DNA from: Bacillus massiliglaciei
Lineage (GTDB): Bacteria; Bacillota; Bacilli; Bacillales; DSM-1321
Assembly: GCF_900098925.1 (NCBI RefSeq)
Contig: NZ_LT622359.1
Location: 412,152-476,151 of the forward strand
Length of the DNA: 64,000 bases
Direction of reading: 5' to 3'
A model generated the notes under the pieces. That model worked only from the letters and a program-made list of their open reading frames with translations, did not search any database and was not told where the DNA came from. This document shows positions 33,126 through 43,150 of this stretch, piece after piece; the stretch's first letter is position 1, and every line of letters starts with the position of its first letter. A program made the translations under genes and the position numbers.

Positions 33126-36074
33126 TTATGAAGGCTGAATGTCATTTTGCCTTTCTACTGATGGATCCTGTAGGATATGGTTTAATATTCGCAGATTATT
33201 TTCTGTATCCTGATAAGTAAAAATCAACTTTTTCCTTGAGGTAACTTCGCGTTTTTCTTTGAAATTCCCTTTAACTATTTCCTCAATTTTCTTTAAAAGT
33301 TCATTTTGCGTGTAGACAATGTCACCCAAAAAAGTTTCTTCGATAGGTCTTAAAATTCCATTGGAAAAGAATAAATCTTGATCAAAATGATAATAAATCA
33401 CTGGTTTTCCCAGTAATGTGAAATCAAAAGAAACGGAAGAGTAATCGGTTATCATTAGACTGTTTTCTTTTAATAAATGCTGAACTGTTTTTGCTCCTAG
33501 TTTTACCAAATTGATCCTGGAACTGTTTAATTGAACATTTTCAATGATGTATTGCTGCATTCGATAATGTGGGTAGAAATTTAATGTTAGGTTATATTGT
33601 TCTAAAATTCTGGACAGTTCCTCTGATTGTAAAAAGGTAATGTATTTTTTGAAGTATAAAGACTTTAATAACTTTTCTTCATTATTAATCCATTCTCTCC
33701 ACGTCGGTATTAATAAAATTTCTCTTTTAGGGGAATGGTCTTTTTGTAATTCATCGAATCTGGCCAGTCCGGTTACGACAACTTCATTATTTGAATATCC
33801 CAGTTTTTTCTTTACTAATTTCTTTTCATGCTTAGATGAAACAATAAAAAGATCGAAAGGGTATTTATAAAACTTTTTATGATATTCGACGTTCTTTCTT
33901 CCCAATACTCCATGCTGCAAAAATACCTTTGTAGCCTCTCGGTAATTTTTTATTTGAATTCCTTTGAATGGAAGAAAATATTCTAAATCATGTGTTCCGA
34001 TTAGTTTTGAAGCACGCAGGCTTTTTTGGATATGTTTTTCGCTCCCGATGTAGAGCACATGGTCTGAATCATCTATTAGTCGTTCTTTATCCAGTGAATT
34101 AGGATCTATTACATAATAAATTTCTTTATCAGGAAGTGTTTTCCTGAGATAACGGAAGAAATGATAGCCATTATCCTGAGCAGTGTCGGGTCTTTCTCCC
34201 ACCAGCCATATATCATCTTCCGTTTTTTTATCAGAGAAATATTTAATCTCCTTATAGCTTTCTTTTGAATATCGAAAACTCTCCAATTTTAAATTTCCTT
34301 TTGGAGTAGTGGTTAAATGATACTCAATCATTTCATTTTTTGTCTCACTGCTGAAAGTTTCAAGTACGGCATCTTTAAAATAGGTAAACTCTTTTAACCC
34401 AATTTTTAATTTTCTGTTCACCACATCCTGATTTAGAAGGATATAAAAATCAAGAATTTCTTTGAAGTTGGGAACAAGACCGCCTAATTGATCGGTTGGA
34501 ATATCTACCCGAAATTGTTTTTGAGGCGAATCTGAACCTGATAAAATTTGTACAGGGAATTCTTTGGATTCCTCACTGAGTCTATTGAGAAGCATGATGG
34601 ACAGCTGATAATGGTTGCTTGCTCCTTCAATATTATTTGAAAAATAAGTGGAACCGTAAATTGATAATTTTTTGTCAGCTAGCACAACTTTATCTATATG
34701 CTTTTTAAAAGGGACTTTTGAATAGACAAAAGACATTCGCTTATTCTTCGTTAAATAAAACATGCAGTAATAATAGTCCGTCTCATTAAAAAAGGTTCGG
34801 TTTACAAGGTCTTGGCTGCTATTAATACTGTTTATTTTAATTCTATAGTTAAAAAATTGCCCTGCACATTTTTTACTTAAATAAACATCCCATCTCTTTA
34901 CATTTTCTGTGAAGTCAAAATTCAAGTCATCGTAATTTAGGGAAGCTTCTAATATAACTTTCTCTTCTGAAAGGGAAGCATGGATTGGAAAAGAGCGATA
35001 TTCGTTAGAATCTCTCTGTCTAAAGCGAAGGTAAAGGTTTTCTTTCTCTTTCAGTCCTGCTTTGAATGTTTCCATATCGAATTCTGCTTTAAAAGTGACT
35101 GTATCTGAACCGTAAGAAAGAGTAACCTCTTTTGGAACAATTTTTATATTAGTCGTTTTAGTGAAAAGTTTTCCATTTACGGAATAGGGTACAAAACGAA
35201 TTGCTTCCCGATGCCAGGAGATTTGAAATGAGTCCGCAAAAGGCTGTTGACCTTTAGGCTGATTTACATAGCAAGGAAAACTGCATTCGAAGTCTTCGTC
35301 TTTCAGCAGAATATAAGTATCCCACCTATCCTGAGGCAAAAAAGAATAATCTGCTAATTGCAGAGTTGCAGTAAATTTATTCTCGTAAATGTTCATAGGA
35401 GCTTTTAAAATATAAGTTCCCTTTCTTTTCTTTAGAAGTAAATGGTAACTTGCATTTGGGAAATTATCCTGTAAAAAGCCGTTCCAGATAGTACCCTCAA
35501 AAATCACTTCGTTATTCTCGTAAAGTATGTTTTCGATCTCGTTGGGTATATCGTAAAGTTCCTTAGCTTCTTGTTTATAACTGGCTCTATAAAAAATTCT
35601 TCCATGTCTGTCATACCGCAGCTTTAAAAGGAAGTCCGGAGTTTCAAAAAATGTGTTGGAAATCTCTTGATGTTTTTCTTTTTTAATCCGAACGTCAGCA
35701 GTTTTATTGCCAATTTTTATATAAAGGTGATAATTTTTCTTTTTTTCTTCAAGAACTAATTCTTTTTTATTAATAGTAAATGAATATAAAAAGCTTTCGC
35801 TATCTGAGTCCTTTACAAATCCTATTTTAGAGAAAGCTGTTTCTTTTTTTCGATTTAGAAAAATTAAAGATACATTCTTATGTGGATTGCGGCCAAGCAG
35901 ACTTTTTTTAATTGTGACCAAAAATTGCAGTTCTGTTTCATTTTCAGCAATATCCTGCAATTCGGAATAAGGCAATAAATTATTGATTACAAATTCTCTC
36001 AGGTTGTTCTTTTTTGTTGTAAATATTTTTTTAAATCTTTTTTTATAACGAGTAGATAATCTAAAGATGCTAAT
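33126..36074 (-). CDS. Large CDP-glycerol glycerophosphotransferase (TagF-like), probable ATT start
   Basis: A 982-residue polymerase-type enzyme of teichoic acid synthesis. The last 380 residues are the GT-B domain (FLQHGVLGRKN, LIPTWREW, LNFYPHYRMQ, LMITDYSSVSFDFTLLGKP). The N-terminal 550 residues form repeated beta-rich modules. The first ordinary start, TTG 35975, has no ribosome site. The frame stays open for 33 codons more, to ATT 36074, which has GGGAGGG 7 nt upstream. That extension (ISIFRLSTRYKKRFKKIFTT) is basic and amphipathic, fitting the membrane contact of this family. I therefore annotate from ATT; TTG 35975 or CTG 36002 remain alternatives. It differs from tagF in its long N-terminus. 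Confidence 0.8.
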   Translation of the reverse strand: MSIFRLSTRYKKRFKKIFTTKKNNLREFVINNLLPYSELQDIAENETELQFLVTIKKSLLGRNPHKNVSLIFLNRKKETAFSKIGFVKDSDSESFLYSFTINKKELVLEEKKKNYHLYIKIGNKTADVRIKKEKHQEISNTFFETPDFLLKLRYDRHGRIFYRASYKQEAKELYDIPNEIENILYENNEVIFEGTIWNGFLQDNFPNASYHLLLKKRKGTYILKAPMNIYENKFTATLQLADYSFLPQDRWDTYILLKDEDFECSFPCYVNQPKGQQPFADSFQISWHREAIRFVPYSVNGKLFTKTTNIKIVPKEVTLSYGSDTVTFKAEFDMETFKAGLKEKENLYLRFRQRDSNEYRSFPIHASLSEEKVILEASLNYDDLNFDFTENVKRWDVYLSKKCAGQFFNYRIKINSINSSQDLVNRTFFNETDYYYCMFYLTKNKRMSFVYSKVPFKKHIDKVVLADKKLSIYGSTYFSNNIEGASNHYQLSIMLLNRLSEESKEFPVQILSGSDSPQKQFRVDIPTDQLGGLVPNFKEILDFYILLNQDVVNRKLKIGLKEFTYFKDAVLETFSSETKNEMIEYHLTTTPKGNLKLESFRYSKESYKEIKYFSDKKTEDDIWLVGERPDTAQDNGYHFFRYLRKTLPDKEIYYVIDPNSLDKERLIDDSDHVLYIGSEKHIQKSLRASKLIGTHDLEYFLPFKGIQIKNYREATKVFLQHGVLGRKNVEYHKKFYKYPFDLFIVSSKHEKKLVKKKLGYSNNEVVVTGLARFDELQKDHSPKREILLIPTWREWINNEEKLLKSLYFKKYITFLQSEELSRILEQYNLTLNFYPHYRMQQYIIENVQLNSSRINLVKLGAKTVQHLLKENSLMITDYSSVSFDFTLLGKPVIYYHFDQDLFFSNGILRPIEETFLGDIVYTQNELLKKIEEIVKGNFKEKREVTSRKKLIFTYQDTENNLRILNHILQDPSVERQNDIQPS

Positions 36075-36585
36075 GATAATTCCCTCCCAACAAAGTGCAA
36101 ATGACCTTCCTAAACTGAAGATATTATTTATACCCTTATAATATTAAGCTGATCAATGAATAACTGTATTTCATTTGTTAAGTGTGGTTAATCTTTCTAT
36201 TATTCCCCAATATAAAGGAAAGACGTAAATATGTTATCGAAAAAAACATTTTTTGTCTATTTTATATAACCAGTTCGTAAGCCCTTCCAATACTTTTGGG
36301 AGAGCATATAAGAAGGAATAATAGCAGAGGCCATATGACGATAATTCTTTGTTCAGAGAAATTAAGTGGTATAATCACAATGTGATTTTTATCAGCAAAA
36401 GGAGAATAGAAAGTCGATAGTAAGTAACTTAAATCCGGTTATACCTTCTGTACTTGTATCGTTTTTATTGAAAACGAGCAAGAAAATATTTATATAAGAA
36501 GAAATAAGGATGATAGGCTTTTTGTTCTTTCAATAAAATGTTAAACCCCTCATACTATAAGGGTAATTGTTCAAAAGGAGTACCA
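36075..36585. other. Divergent control region between two TagF-like genes
   Basis: About 510 bp, AT-rich. It carries the ribosome site for the minus-strand gene (36082-36088) and an extended -10 promoter for the + strand gene (36347-36375) with a short palindrome at its start point. The resulting leader of the + strand gene would be about 200 nt. No gene of convincing quality lies within. Confidence 0.5.
36347..36385 (+). promoter_or_regulatory. Promoter with palindrome for the second TagF-like gene
   Basis: CTTTGT (36347-36352), a 17-nt spacer and TATAAT (36370-36375) preceded by TGG, an extended -10. TCACAATGTGA (36375-36385), a perfect 11-bp palindrome centred on A, covers the expected start point and could be an operator. 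Confidence 0.5.
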
Positions 36586-38688
36586 ATGATGGATAAATTT
36601 ATCAAAAATAAAATGGTCAAAGATATCTTTTTTGAAGATTCGACCATGTGTATTCAATTTTATTTTTTAAAAGAAAAAATGGATGAGTACGAAGGGGACA
36701 AAAATTTGTTGTTTCTTCCGAGAAATAATAACAGTCAATTAGCTGTGCCTATTTCTATTGTAGACTCCCAGGAATCCTTTGGAATTTATGAAGCGGCCGT
36801 TCCGCTTAAGGAGTATGAAACTATCTTTAATCACAGAGGAACCTGGGATTTGTTTTTAACCATAAATTCAGAAGAAGCAGAATCGGGAGACTCAAAAAGC
36901 TTTAGATTAAAGAGTAATTTTGAAAATCATGAATTACTTACCTTTGAGTATGAAGAAGGAAATGTGTTTTATCCATTTACAACAAATAAAGGGAATCTAT
37001 CCTTAAGATCCAGAAGGGGAAAGGTTAGGCTGTTTATAAATGATTTTTCTTTCACTGAGGAGACTTTAGGAATAGAAGGGTATTTTTTGAGACCGATGTC
37101 AGGCCTCACTATTCTCGAAAAGAAACTCATTGTAAGAAATCATGAAACAGAGGAAGAAAAGAGTTTACCCATCATTGATTTGGATGAAAAGGACTTAGGC
37201 AACAGCCTGTTAGTCGGTAAATGGAAATCCAATATAAACTTATTAAACTGGATGAATGTGGCATCGCACACCTATTATAAGTTTTATTTGGAATATACCT
37301 ATATGACGGATGAAGGGCTTCCAGAAACAAAGAGGACAGGCAGAATCAAATTTAAATCAAATTATCAAAAGATGCATAAACAGATTGAAACACGGAAGGT
37401 TAATGGTGTAAAAAAAGCGGTATTGATTAAGCCTACAAAAAAATCCAAATATTTATCAGTGCAAGTCTATAATTATAAATTAATTAAGGAATTGAAAAGG
37501 AAGATAGTGAATAAGGTGCTAAGAATTAAACGAGGATCAGCTGTCAAAAAAATGTATCAAACTGCTTTCAAATGGGTGGGGCTGCTGCCAGCTAAGAAAA
37601 ATTTAATCATGTTTGAAAGCTTTCTAGGAAAGCAGTACAGTGATAACCCGCGTGCGATTTATGAATATCTAAAGGAAAACAATCCAGAATATGAAATGCT
37701 TTGGAGTGTGGATAAAAAATTCATCCGCAATTTTGAAGGCAAGGATGTGCCGTATGTCCGAAGGTTTTCGGTTAAATGGTTATTTAAAATGGCGAGGGCG
37801 AAGTATTGGGTCAGTAACAGCCGTCTTCCATTATGGATTCCAAAACCCTCGCATACAACCTACCTTCAGACTTGGCATGGAACGCCGCTGAAAAGGCTTG
37901 CTTCTGATATGGAAGAGGTGCATATGCCGGGAACGAATACAGAGAAGTATAAAAGGAACTTCTTTAAAGAATCAAGGAATTGGGATTATCTAGTCTCTCC
38001 GAACCGTTATTCCTCTGAAATCTTTGCCAGAGCCTTTAATTTCGAAAAAACAATGATTGAATCTGGGTATCCAAGAAATGATGTTCTGTACACCGAGAAT
38101 AATCCAGAGAAAATTACTGCAATGAAAAAAAGATTTGGTTTGCCTGCGGATAAAAAAGTAATTCTTTATGCTCCTACTTGGAGAGATGACCAATTTTATT
38201 CAGTAGGAAAGTATAAATTTGACTTGGAATTAAATCTGGATCAGCTAAAAGAGGAATTAGGAGAAGAATATGTGATTGTTCTAAGGATGCACTATTTGGT
38301 TGCTGAAAATTTAGATCTGAGCTCACATACTGGTTTTGCTTTTGATTTTTCCAATCATGAGGATATTCGTGAGCTGTATTTAGTTTCAGATCTATTAATT
38401 ACAGATTATTCTTCCGTATTCTTTGATTACGCCAACTTAAGACGTCCGATGATTTTTTATGTATATGATATCGAAACATATCGGGATAAATTAAGAGGGT
38501 TTTATTTTGATTTTGAAAAGAAAGCCCCTGGTCCATTGACCAAAACAACAGAAGAAGTCATCCGCTATATTAAGGAAATTGATAATGGAAAGGCTCTTCC
38601 TCCTGAATTTGAGGAATTTTATAACAAGTTCTGTTATCTGGAATCAGGAGAATCCTCTAAAAAAGTGGTTGAAACAGTATTTCATTAA
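36586..38688 (+). CDS. CDP-glycerol glycerophosphotransferase, TagF/TarL-like
   Basis: A 700-residue teichoic acid polymerase-type enzyme. The C-terminal GT-B domain has YLQTWHGTPLKRL (the catalytic HGT motif), LYAPTWRDDQF, LRMHYLV and LLITDYSSVFFDYANL. The N-terminal 330 residues are beta-rich and resemble those of the divergent gene at 33126. The start is ATG 36586 or 36589, after AAAAGGAG; an earlier in-frame ATG at 36538 lacks a site. The length is near TagF of B. subtilis (746), so this is the better candidate for the chain polymerase. Whether it builds glycerol or ribitol phosphate chains cannot be read here, but tagD favours glycerol. Confidence 0.85.
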   Translation: MMDKFIKNKMVKDIFFEDSTMCIQFYFLKEKMDEYEGDKNLLFLPRNNNSQLAVPISIVDSQESFGIYEAAVPLKEYETIFNHRGTWDLFLTINSEEAESGDSKSFRLKSNFENHELLTFEYEEGNVFYPFTTNKGNLSLRSRRGKVRLFINDFSFTEETLGIEGYFLRPMSGLTILEKKLIVRNHETEEEKSLPIIDLDEKDLGNSLLVGKWKSNINLLNWMNVASHTYYKFYLEYTYMTDEGLPETKRTGRIKFKSNYQKMHKQIETRKVNGVKKAVLIKPTKKSKYLSVQVYNYKLIKELKRKIVNKVLRIKRGSAVKKMYQTAFKWVGLLPAKKNLIMFESFLGKQYSDNPRAIYEYLKENNPEYEMLWSVDKKFIRNFEGKDVPYVRRFSVKWLFKMARAKYWVSNSRLPLWIPKPSHTTYLQTWHGTPLKRLASDMEEVHMPGTNTEKYKRNFFKESRNWDYLVSPNRYSSEIFARAFNFEKTMIESGYPRNDVLYTENNPEKITAMKKRFGLPADKKVILYAPTWRDDQFYSVGKYKFDLELNLDQLKEELGEEYVIVLRMHYLVAENLDLSSHTGFAFDFSNHEDIRELYLVSDLLITDYSSVFFDYANLRRPMIFYVYDIETYRDKLRGFYFDFEKKAPGPLTKTTEEVIRYIKEIDNGKALPPEFEEFYNKFCYLESGESSKKVVETVFH

Positions 38689-38773
38689 GCAGCAGGAAGC
38701 GGAGGGAAGGCTGAAAATAGAGTTTGACAGCCTGCCTTCAAAACCACCACCTCCGTTTAACGCAGACAAGACA

Positions 38774-38812
38774 TTAAAGTTAAGGACGCTTTATAAGCGT
38801 CCTTAACTTTAA
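38774..38812. terminator. Shared terminator of two convergent teichoic acid genes
   Basis: TTAAAGTTAAGGACGC pairs perfectly with GCGTCCTTAACTTTAA around TTTATAA. The stop codon of the minus-strand glycosyltransferase lies within the right arm. Confidence 0.85.
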
Positions 38813-40329
38813 TTCAATTTGAAACCAATATTTGAGTTTATGGTTGTATAAAATTGGAATGTTCTCTTTTTATATTGAACCATAGCAGGATTTGTAATTG
38901 ATGCTTTTCGATATTCACTAAAAATAATGAACACTTCATAGCTCGATGATTTTAATTTGTCTAAAACATCCAAGTCCAAAATCACTTCTGCTGTCCCAGC
39001 CTCATTAATATTCAAAGGAAAGCGGTGTTCATTCAGTAAATCACTTCGGTCTCTCAGAACAATTTCACGAACAGTTTGTGCATCTTCTCCGTATACATCG
39101 AATTTTAAATGATAGGCACCTTTTTGAAATCTGCCATTCTGATAGACAGCAAGTAAAGGGACACGTATATACTGATCTGTACCCTTAAGAAAAGGGACTT
39201 GAAAATACGGAAGACTGTCGATGATTTCAAATTGTTTAACTTTCTCTTTTTTATTCCACTTGAATAATTTTTCCATTTCGTCATAGCGTTCGCTTTGAAA
39301 CAATTCATAAGCCTTTTTATTAATCGGGTGGAAAAATTGCTCAGTAAAATCGTAACTCAAATCTTTTGTTGTGTCTAAAACCTCTCTAAATTTATCTATA
39401 TAAGAGGTTTTATCTTCGCTTTTAAAGAAATGATGCCGATTGAATAAGCGAGTAATACAATCAAATTCATATAAGCGATTTAAGATGCTTTTTTCTTTGT
39501 GTATATCGAGATTCTTTTCTTTAACATACTTAATTACTTGGATATTGGTATCCATTTTCTCCATCACATCTGTCTGTTTCGTTAAAGATTCGTTATTTTC
39601 TTCAAGACGATTTAGATAATAAACAACATGCCTGGTCGTGGAAATTTTATGGCAGTGTATAAGCACGTCAATGAAAAATTGCTTATCTTCGGCATATTTC
39701 ATTTCAGGGAACCGGATATCATACCTTTTTAACAGGCTTGTCTTCATCATTCTGGCACGGGGACCAAGGTGCTGAAACATATGAGGGATTGAGAAGGGGG
39801 AGATTCCTCTTCTTTCTATCCAGGATTCATGTTCACCTATTATTTTATTGCCTTTATTTCCTACTTCTATGGTTTTTCCTACGATATAATCGTCGCCAGT
39901 TTGTTTGATAATCTTATAGAGGTTTTCTAAACCATCTGGTTCTAGCCAGTCATCCGCATCTAAAAAGGTGATGTAGGGGGATTTAGCCAGCTGGATTCCA
40001 TAATTCCTTGGTCCTGCTGGTGTGCCTGTATTATTTTGAAAGAAGACAATGATAATATTTTTGTATTGGTTGGCATATTCAAACAGGATTTCTCTCGAAG
40101 AATCCGTAGATCCGTCGTCGACAAGGATATATTCAATATTTTTAAAACCAATGGATTGATTTATTACAGAATCAATCGTTTTTCGCAAAAACTTCTCAGC
40201 ATTATAAACAGGAGTTACTACAGTTATCTTGCTCTTTTTAAATAACAAACCGTTATTTTTTATGTAGCGCCCTTCAGAGTTATAAATTATGTTATTCGAT
40301 TTTTCTAATTGTTGTAATGGATCTTCCAT
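38809..40329 (-). CDS. GT2 glycosyltransferase, TarS-like
   Basis: A 506-residue enzyme. The N-terminal GT-A domain has ITVVTPVYNAEKFLRKTIDS, YILVDDGSTDSS, a GTPAGPRN nucleotide-loop segment, and the metal-binding DADDW. A helical linker and a C-terminal beta-rich domain follow (from about residue 360). This plan resembles TarS/TarQ, which add sugars to wall teichoic acid chains. It sits between polymerase and export genes, which supports decoration of teichoic acid. The sugar is not predictable. GGAGGCAT precedes the ATG. Confidence 0.75.
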   Translation of the reverse strand: MEDPLQQLEKSNNIIYNSEGRYIKNNGLLFKKSKITVVTPVYNAEKFLRKTIDSVINQSIGFKNIEYILVDDGSTDSSREILFEYANQYKNIIIVFFQNNTGTPAGPRNYGIQLAKSPYITFLDADDWLEPDGLENLYKIIKQTGDDYIVGKTIEVGNKGNKIIGEHESWIERRGISPFSIPHMFQHLGPRARMMKTSLLKRYDIRFPEMKYAEDKQFFIDVLIHCHKISTTRHVVYYLNRLEENNESLTKQTDVMEKMDTNIQVIKYVKEKNLDIHKEKSILNRLYEFDCITRLFNRHHFFKSEDKTSYIDKFREVLDTTKDLSYDFTEQFFHPINKKAYELFQSERYDEMEKLFKWNKKEKVKQFEIIDSLPYFQVPFLKGTDQYIRVPLLAVYQNGRFQKGAYHLKFDVYGEDAQTVREIVLRDRSDLLNEHRFPLNINEAGTAEVILDLDVLDKLKSSSYEVFIIFSEYRKASITNPAMVQYKKRTFQFYTTINSNIGFKLN

Positions 40330-40673
40330 TTTTTATGCCTCCTTTTTTTAGGGATGCTGTTCCAAAAGTATGTGAAGTTCTAAAACAGTATTATACTCTC
40401 GTTGAAAAAATTTACAAAAAATAGTGTATAGCAGAAACGAAACCTATAATTGATATTATGAATAATAAGACATATAATTAGGTCTGGCTGTATAAAAGCA
40501 GGTATTTTTGCTTCTGTTTTTTTAATAGAGCAGATGATAGAAGTATCATGATGATTTATTGAAACCATTACCCTGTTTTTAGCCATATAAAGATAAAAAG
40601 ATGTTTTTTTTTAATAAATTCGCCCTTAAAGAGCACAATGTTTTAGAATTATGTGTTACAGGAAGGTCCGTGT
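40330..40673. other. Intergenic region before the teichoic acid exporter
   Basis: About 340 bp of AT-rich DNA between divergent genes. It must hold both promoters. A short hairpin (AAGCAGGTATTTTTGCTT, about 40497-40514) followed by CTGTTTTTTT on the + strand looks like a weak terminator or attenuator in the tagGH leader. I see no gene in it. Confidence 0.45.
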
Positions 40674-41498
40674 ATGATTATGAATTCAGCTTTGACGGTA
40701 TTAAAAGAACAAATCCGTAATTTTTATTTGATAAGAAGATTGTCTGTATATGAAATGAAAAGTGCCAATAATAATAATTATTTGGGGAACTTATGGGAGA
40801 TAATCAGCCCGCTTATTCAGATTTGTATTTTTTGGTTTGTGTTTGGTTTTGGAATCATGAATAGAGGAGAGGTAGAAGGAACTCCTTTCTTTCCTTGGCT
40901 GATTTCTGGGATTGTGGTGTGGTTTTTCGTTAATCCATCCATTACTCAAGGATCTAAATCGGTCTATTCACGTCTGAATTTGGTCTCGAAAATGAGCTTT
41001 CCGATGAGCGTGATCCCGACGTATGTTATCTTTGCTAAGCTTTATCAGCATCTGATGCTGCTGGCAGTCATTATTATTTTACTGGCTTTTACAGGCTATT
41101 ACCCTACAGAGTTTATTATACAGATTCCTTATTTTATGGCAGCTACAGTCATTCTGCTGTTGTCTATTGGTTTGATTACATCAACTCTTTCGACAATCAT
41201 CAGGGATGTCCATAATTTAATTACGTCGCTTATGAGAATATTGTTTTATTTGACGCCGATACTATGGGTGTTGAGTGATGAGCAAAAGGCAGATTATCCG
41301 TTGATTCATATGCTTATGATGGCCAATCCTTTTTATTATATTATAGAAGGATATAGGGCTTCGCTTCTTGGCAGGTCATGGTATTTCATCGATAATTGGG
41401 AATATACGCTTTATTTTTGGATCGTAATTCTTGTCTTGTTTTTTGTAGGTTCTTATCTGCATGTGAAATTTAGAGATCGTTTTGTCGATTTTAAATAA
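40674..41498 (+). CDS. tagG: Teichoic acid ABC exporter permease
   Basis: A 274-residue ABC-2 type membrane protein with about six helices that exports lipid-linked teichoic acid. The N-terminal amphipathic part (EQIRNFYLIRRLSVYEMKSA) and NNYLGNLWEIISPLIQICIF are typical of TagG/Wzm. I chose ATG 40674 because AGGAAGG lies 7 nt upstream; a GTG 21 bp earlier is in frame but lacks a site. The ATPase gene follows after 15 bp. Confidence 0.92.
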   Translation: MIMNSALTVLKEQIRNFYLIRRLSVYEMKSANNNNYLGNLWEIISPLIQICIFWFVFGFGIMNRGEVEGTPFFPWLISGIVVWFFVNPSITQGSKSVYSRLNLVSKMSFPMSVIPTYVIFAKLYQHLMLLAVIIILLAFTGYYPTEFIIQIPYFMAATVILLLSIGLITSTLSTIIRDVHNLITSLMRILFYLTPILWVLSDEQKADYPLIHMLMMANPFYYIIEGYRASLLGRSWYFIDNWEYTLYFWIVILVLFFVGSYLHVKFRDRFVDFK

Positions 41499-41513
41499 AC
41501 TGGAAGTGATGAG

Positions 41514-42311
41514 TTGGATAAATCAGTAATCGTCCAAAATGTGACGAAAAAATATAAACTTTATAATAAGAACTCAGATAAACTGCTCGATTTACTTTTG
41601 CCGAAGAGTTACGGCGAAGAATATTATGCTCTCCGCAATGTCAGTTTTGAAGCGGAAAAAGGTGATGTGATCGGGTTTGTAGGGGTGAATGGTTCAGGAA
41701 AATCCACTTTGTCCAATATTATTGCCGGAATCCTTCCGCCAAGCGGTGGAGAAGTGAAGGTCAACGGAAAAACGGCATTGATTGCTGTAAGTTCAGGATT
41801 AAATAATCAATTGTCAGGCCGAGAGAATATTGAATTGAAAATGCTGATGCTAGGCTTTGATAAAAAGAGAATTAAGGAATTAGAACCCGAAATCATTGAA
41901 TTTTCGGAGCTGGGCAAATTTATTGATCAGCCGGTTAAGTCTTATTCAAGCGGCATGAAATCACGGCTGGGATTTGCTATTTCCGTTAATATTGACCCGG
42001 ATATTCTGATTATTGATGAGGCTTTATCGGTAGGGGATAAAACCTTTGCGGAAAAATGCCTTGATAAGATGAATGAGTTTAAAGAACGGGGCAAGACGAT
42101 GTTCTTTGTCAGCCATTCAATTGGCCAGATGAAGAAATTTTGTCAAAAGGCGCTTTGGCTTGAATATGGAGAATTAAAGGCTTATGGGCCGATTGAAGAA
42201 GTCATGCCTCAATATGAGAAGTTTTTAAAAGAGTATAAAGCGATGTCTAAAAAAGAACAAAAACAATACCGTGAACAACAGATGGAAAAACGGAGCAAGG
42301 CCACTGTGTAA
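41514..42311 (+). CDS. tagH: Teichoic acid ABC exporter ATPase
   Basis: A 265-residue ATPase partner of TagG. Walker A is GVNGSGKST, the signature is YSSGMKSRLGF and Walker B is ILIIDEALSVGD. It starts with TTG after GGAAGTGATGAG. It is about half the length of B. subtilis TagH (527), which carries an extra membrane-anchored extracytoplasmic domain; here only the ATPase and a short Lys-rich tail are present. This is the form seen in most teichoic acid exporters. Confidence 0.92.
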   Translation: MDKSVIVQNVTKKYKLYNKNSDKLLDLLLPKSYGEEYYALRNVSFEAEKGDVIGFVGVNGSGKSTLSNIIAGILPPSGGEVKVNGKTALIAVSSGLNNQLSGRENIELKMLMLGFDKKRIKELEPEIIEFSELGKFIDQPVKSYSSGMKSRLGFAISVNIDPDILIIDEALSVGDKTFAEKCLDKMNEFKERGKTMFFVSHSIGQMKKFCQKALWLEYGELKAYGPIEEVMPQYEKFLKEYKAMSKKEQKQYREQQMEKRSKATV

Positions 42312-42343
42312 AAGGACAGGCAAGGTATTGCCTGTCCTTTTTA
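42310..42343 (+). terminator. Terminator of tagGH
   Basis: AAAAGGACAGGCAA pairs with TTGCCTGTCCTTTT around GGTA, followed by T-rich DNA. Confidence 0.9.
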
Positions 42344-42418
42344 CTTTATTAGATTCTTTTGACAAAGGCTTAAATAGAAAAATGCTAGCTGCGTTTATGA
42401 AGGGCTGAAGAGAAGGAA

Positions 42419-43150
42419 ATGAAGAATATAGTTGAAATACTATCCATACCTTTTACGAATACTACGAAAAAGAAATTTATAAAAGACGAGATTACTCCGA
42501 GGCTCAAACAAGAGAAAAAAACATTCATTGTTACCGCGAATCCGGAAATTGTGGAGTATGCCAACGATCATCCAAAATATAAGGACATCATTTGCACGGC
42601 CGATTATATTACTCCTGATGGAATTGGCGTAATCCTTGCTTCCCGCTGGATGAAAGAGCCCCTTCAGGAAAGGGTGTCTGGCTTTGATATGATGAAAGAT
42701 CTATTTTCATTGGCAGACAAAAACGGATTCAGTGTATATTTGCTTGGAGCGGAAGAAAGCGTGATTGAAGAGGCTGCTAACAAGGTTCAATTTGAGTACA
42801 CAAATATTGAACTGGCAGGGTACCATCATGGCTACATTGATATTAATGATGCCGGTCTTGCTAAGAAAATAGCCCGTCAGCGTCCGGATATTGTGTTAGT
42901 GGCACTTGGCTTTCCGAGGCAGGAAAAATGGATTCATAAGCATTATCATTTGTTTGAAAAAGGGATATTTATGGGTGTAGGGGGCAGCTTTGATGTACTC
43001 GCAGGGAAAGTGAAGCGGGCTCCTGTCTTCTGGCAGAAAGCCAACCTTGAATGGCTGTACAGACTGATTCAGCAGCCGGCCAGATGGAGAAGAATGCTTA
43101 TGCTGCCAAGATTTGCATTGAAAGTAATGATTAAGTCAAAGCGCCGTTAA
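42419..43150 (+). CDS. tagA: N-acetylglucosaminyldiphosphoundecaprenol ManNAc transferase
   Basis: A 243-residue WecG/TagA/CpsF-family (GT26) enzyme that adds ManNAc to GlcNAc-PP-undecaprenol, the second step of the teichoic acid linkage unit. Conserved blocks are ITPDGIGVILASRW, YLLGAEE and VALGFPRQEKWI. The length matches TagA/TarA (about 256). GAAGGAA precedes the ATG. It lies between the exporter and tagO, the first-step enzyme. The ManNAc epimerase (mnaA) is not in the window. Confidence 0.93.
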   Translation: MKNIVEILSIPFTNTTKKKFIKDEITPRLKQEKKTFIVTANPEIVEYANDHPKYKDIICTADYITPDGIGVILASRWMKEPLQERVSGFDMMKDLFSLADKNGFSVYLLGAEESVIEEAANKVQFEYTNIELAGYHHGYIDINDAGLAKKIARQRPDIVLVALGFPRQEKWIHKHYHLFEKGIFMGVGGSFDVLAGKVKRAPVFWQKANLEWLYRLIQQPARWRRMLMLPRFALKVMIKSKRR

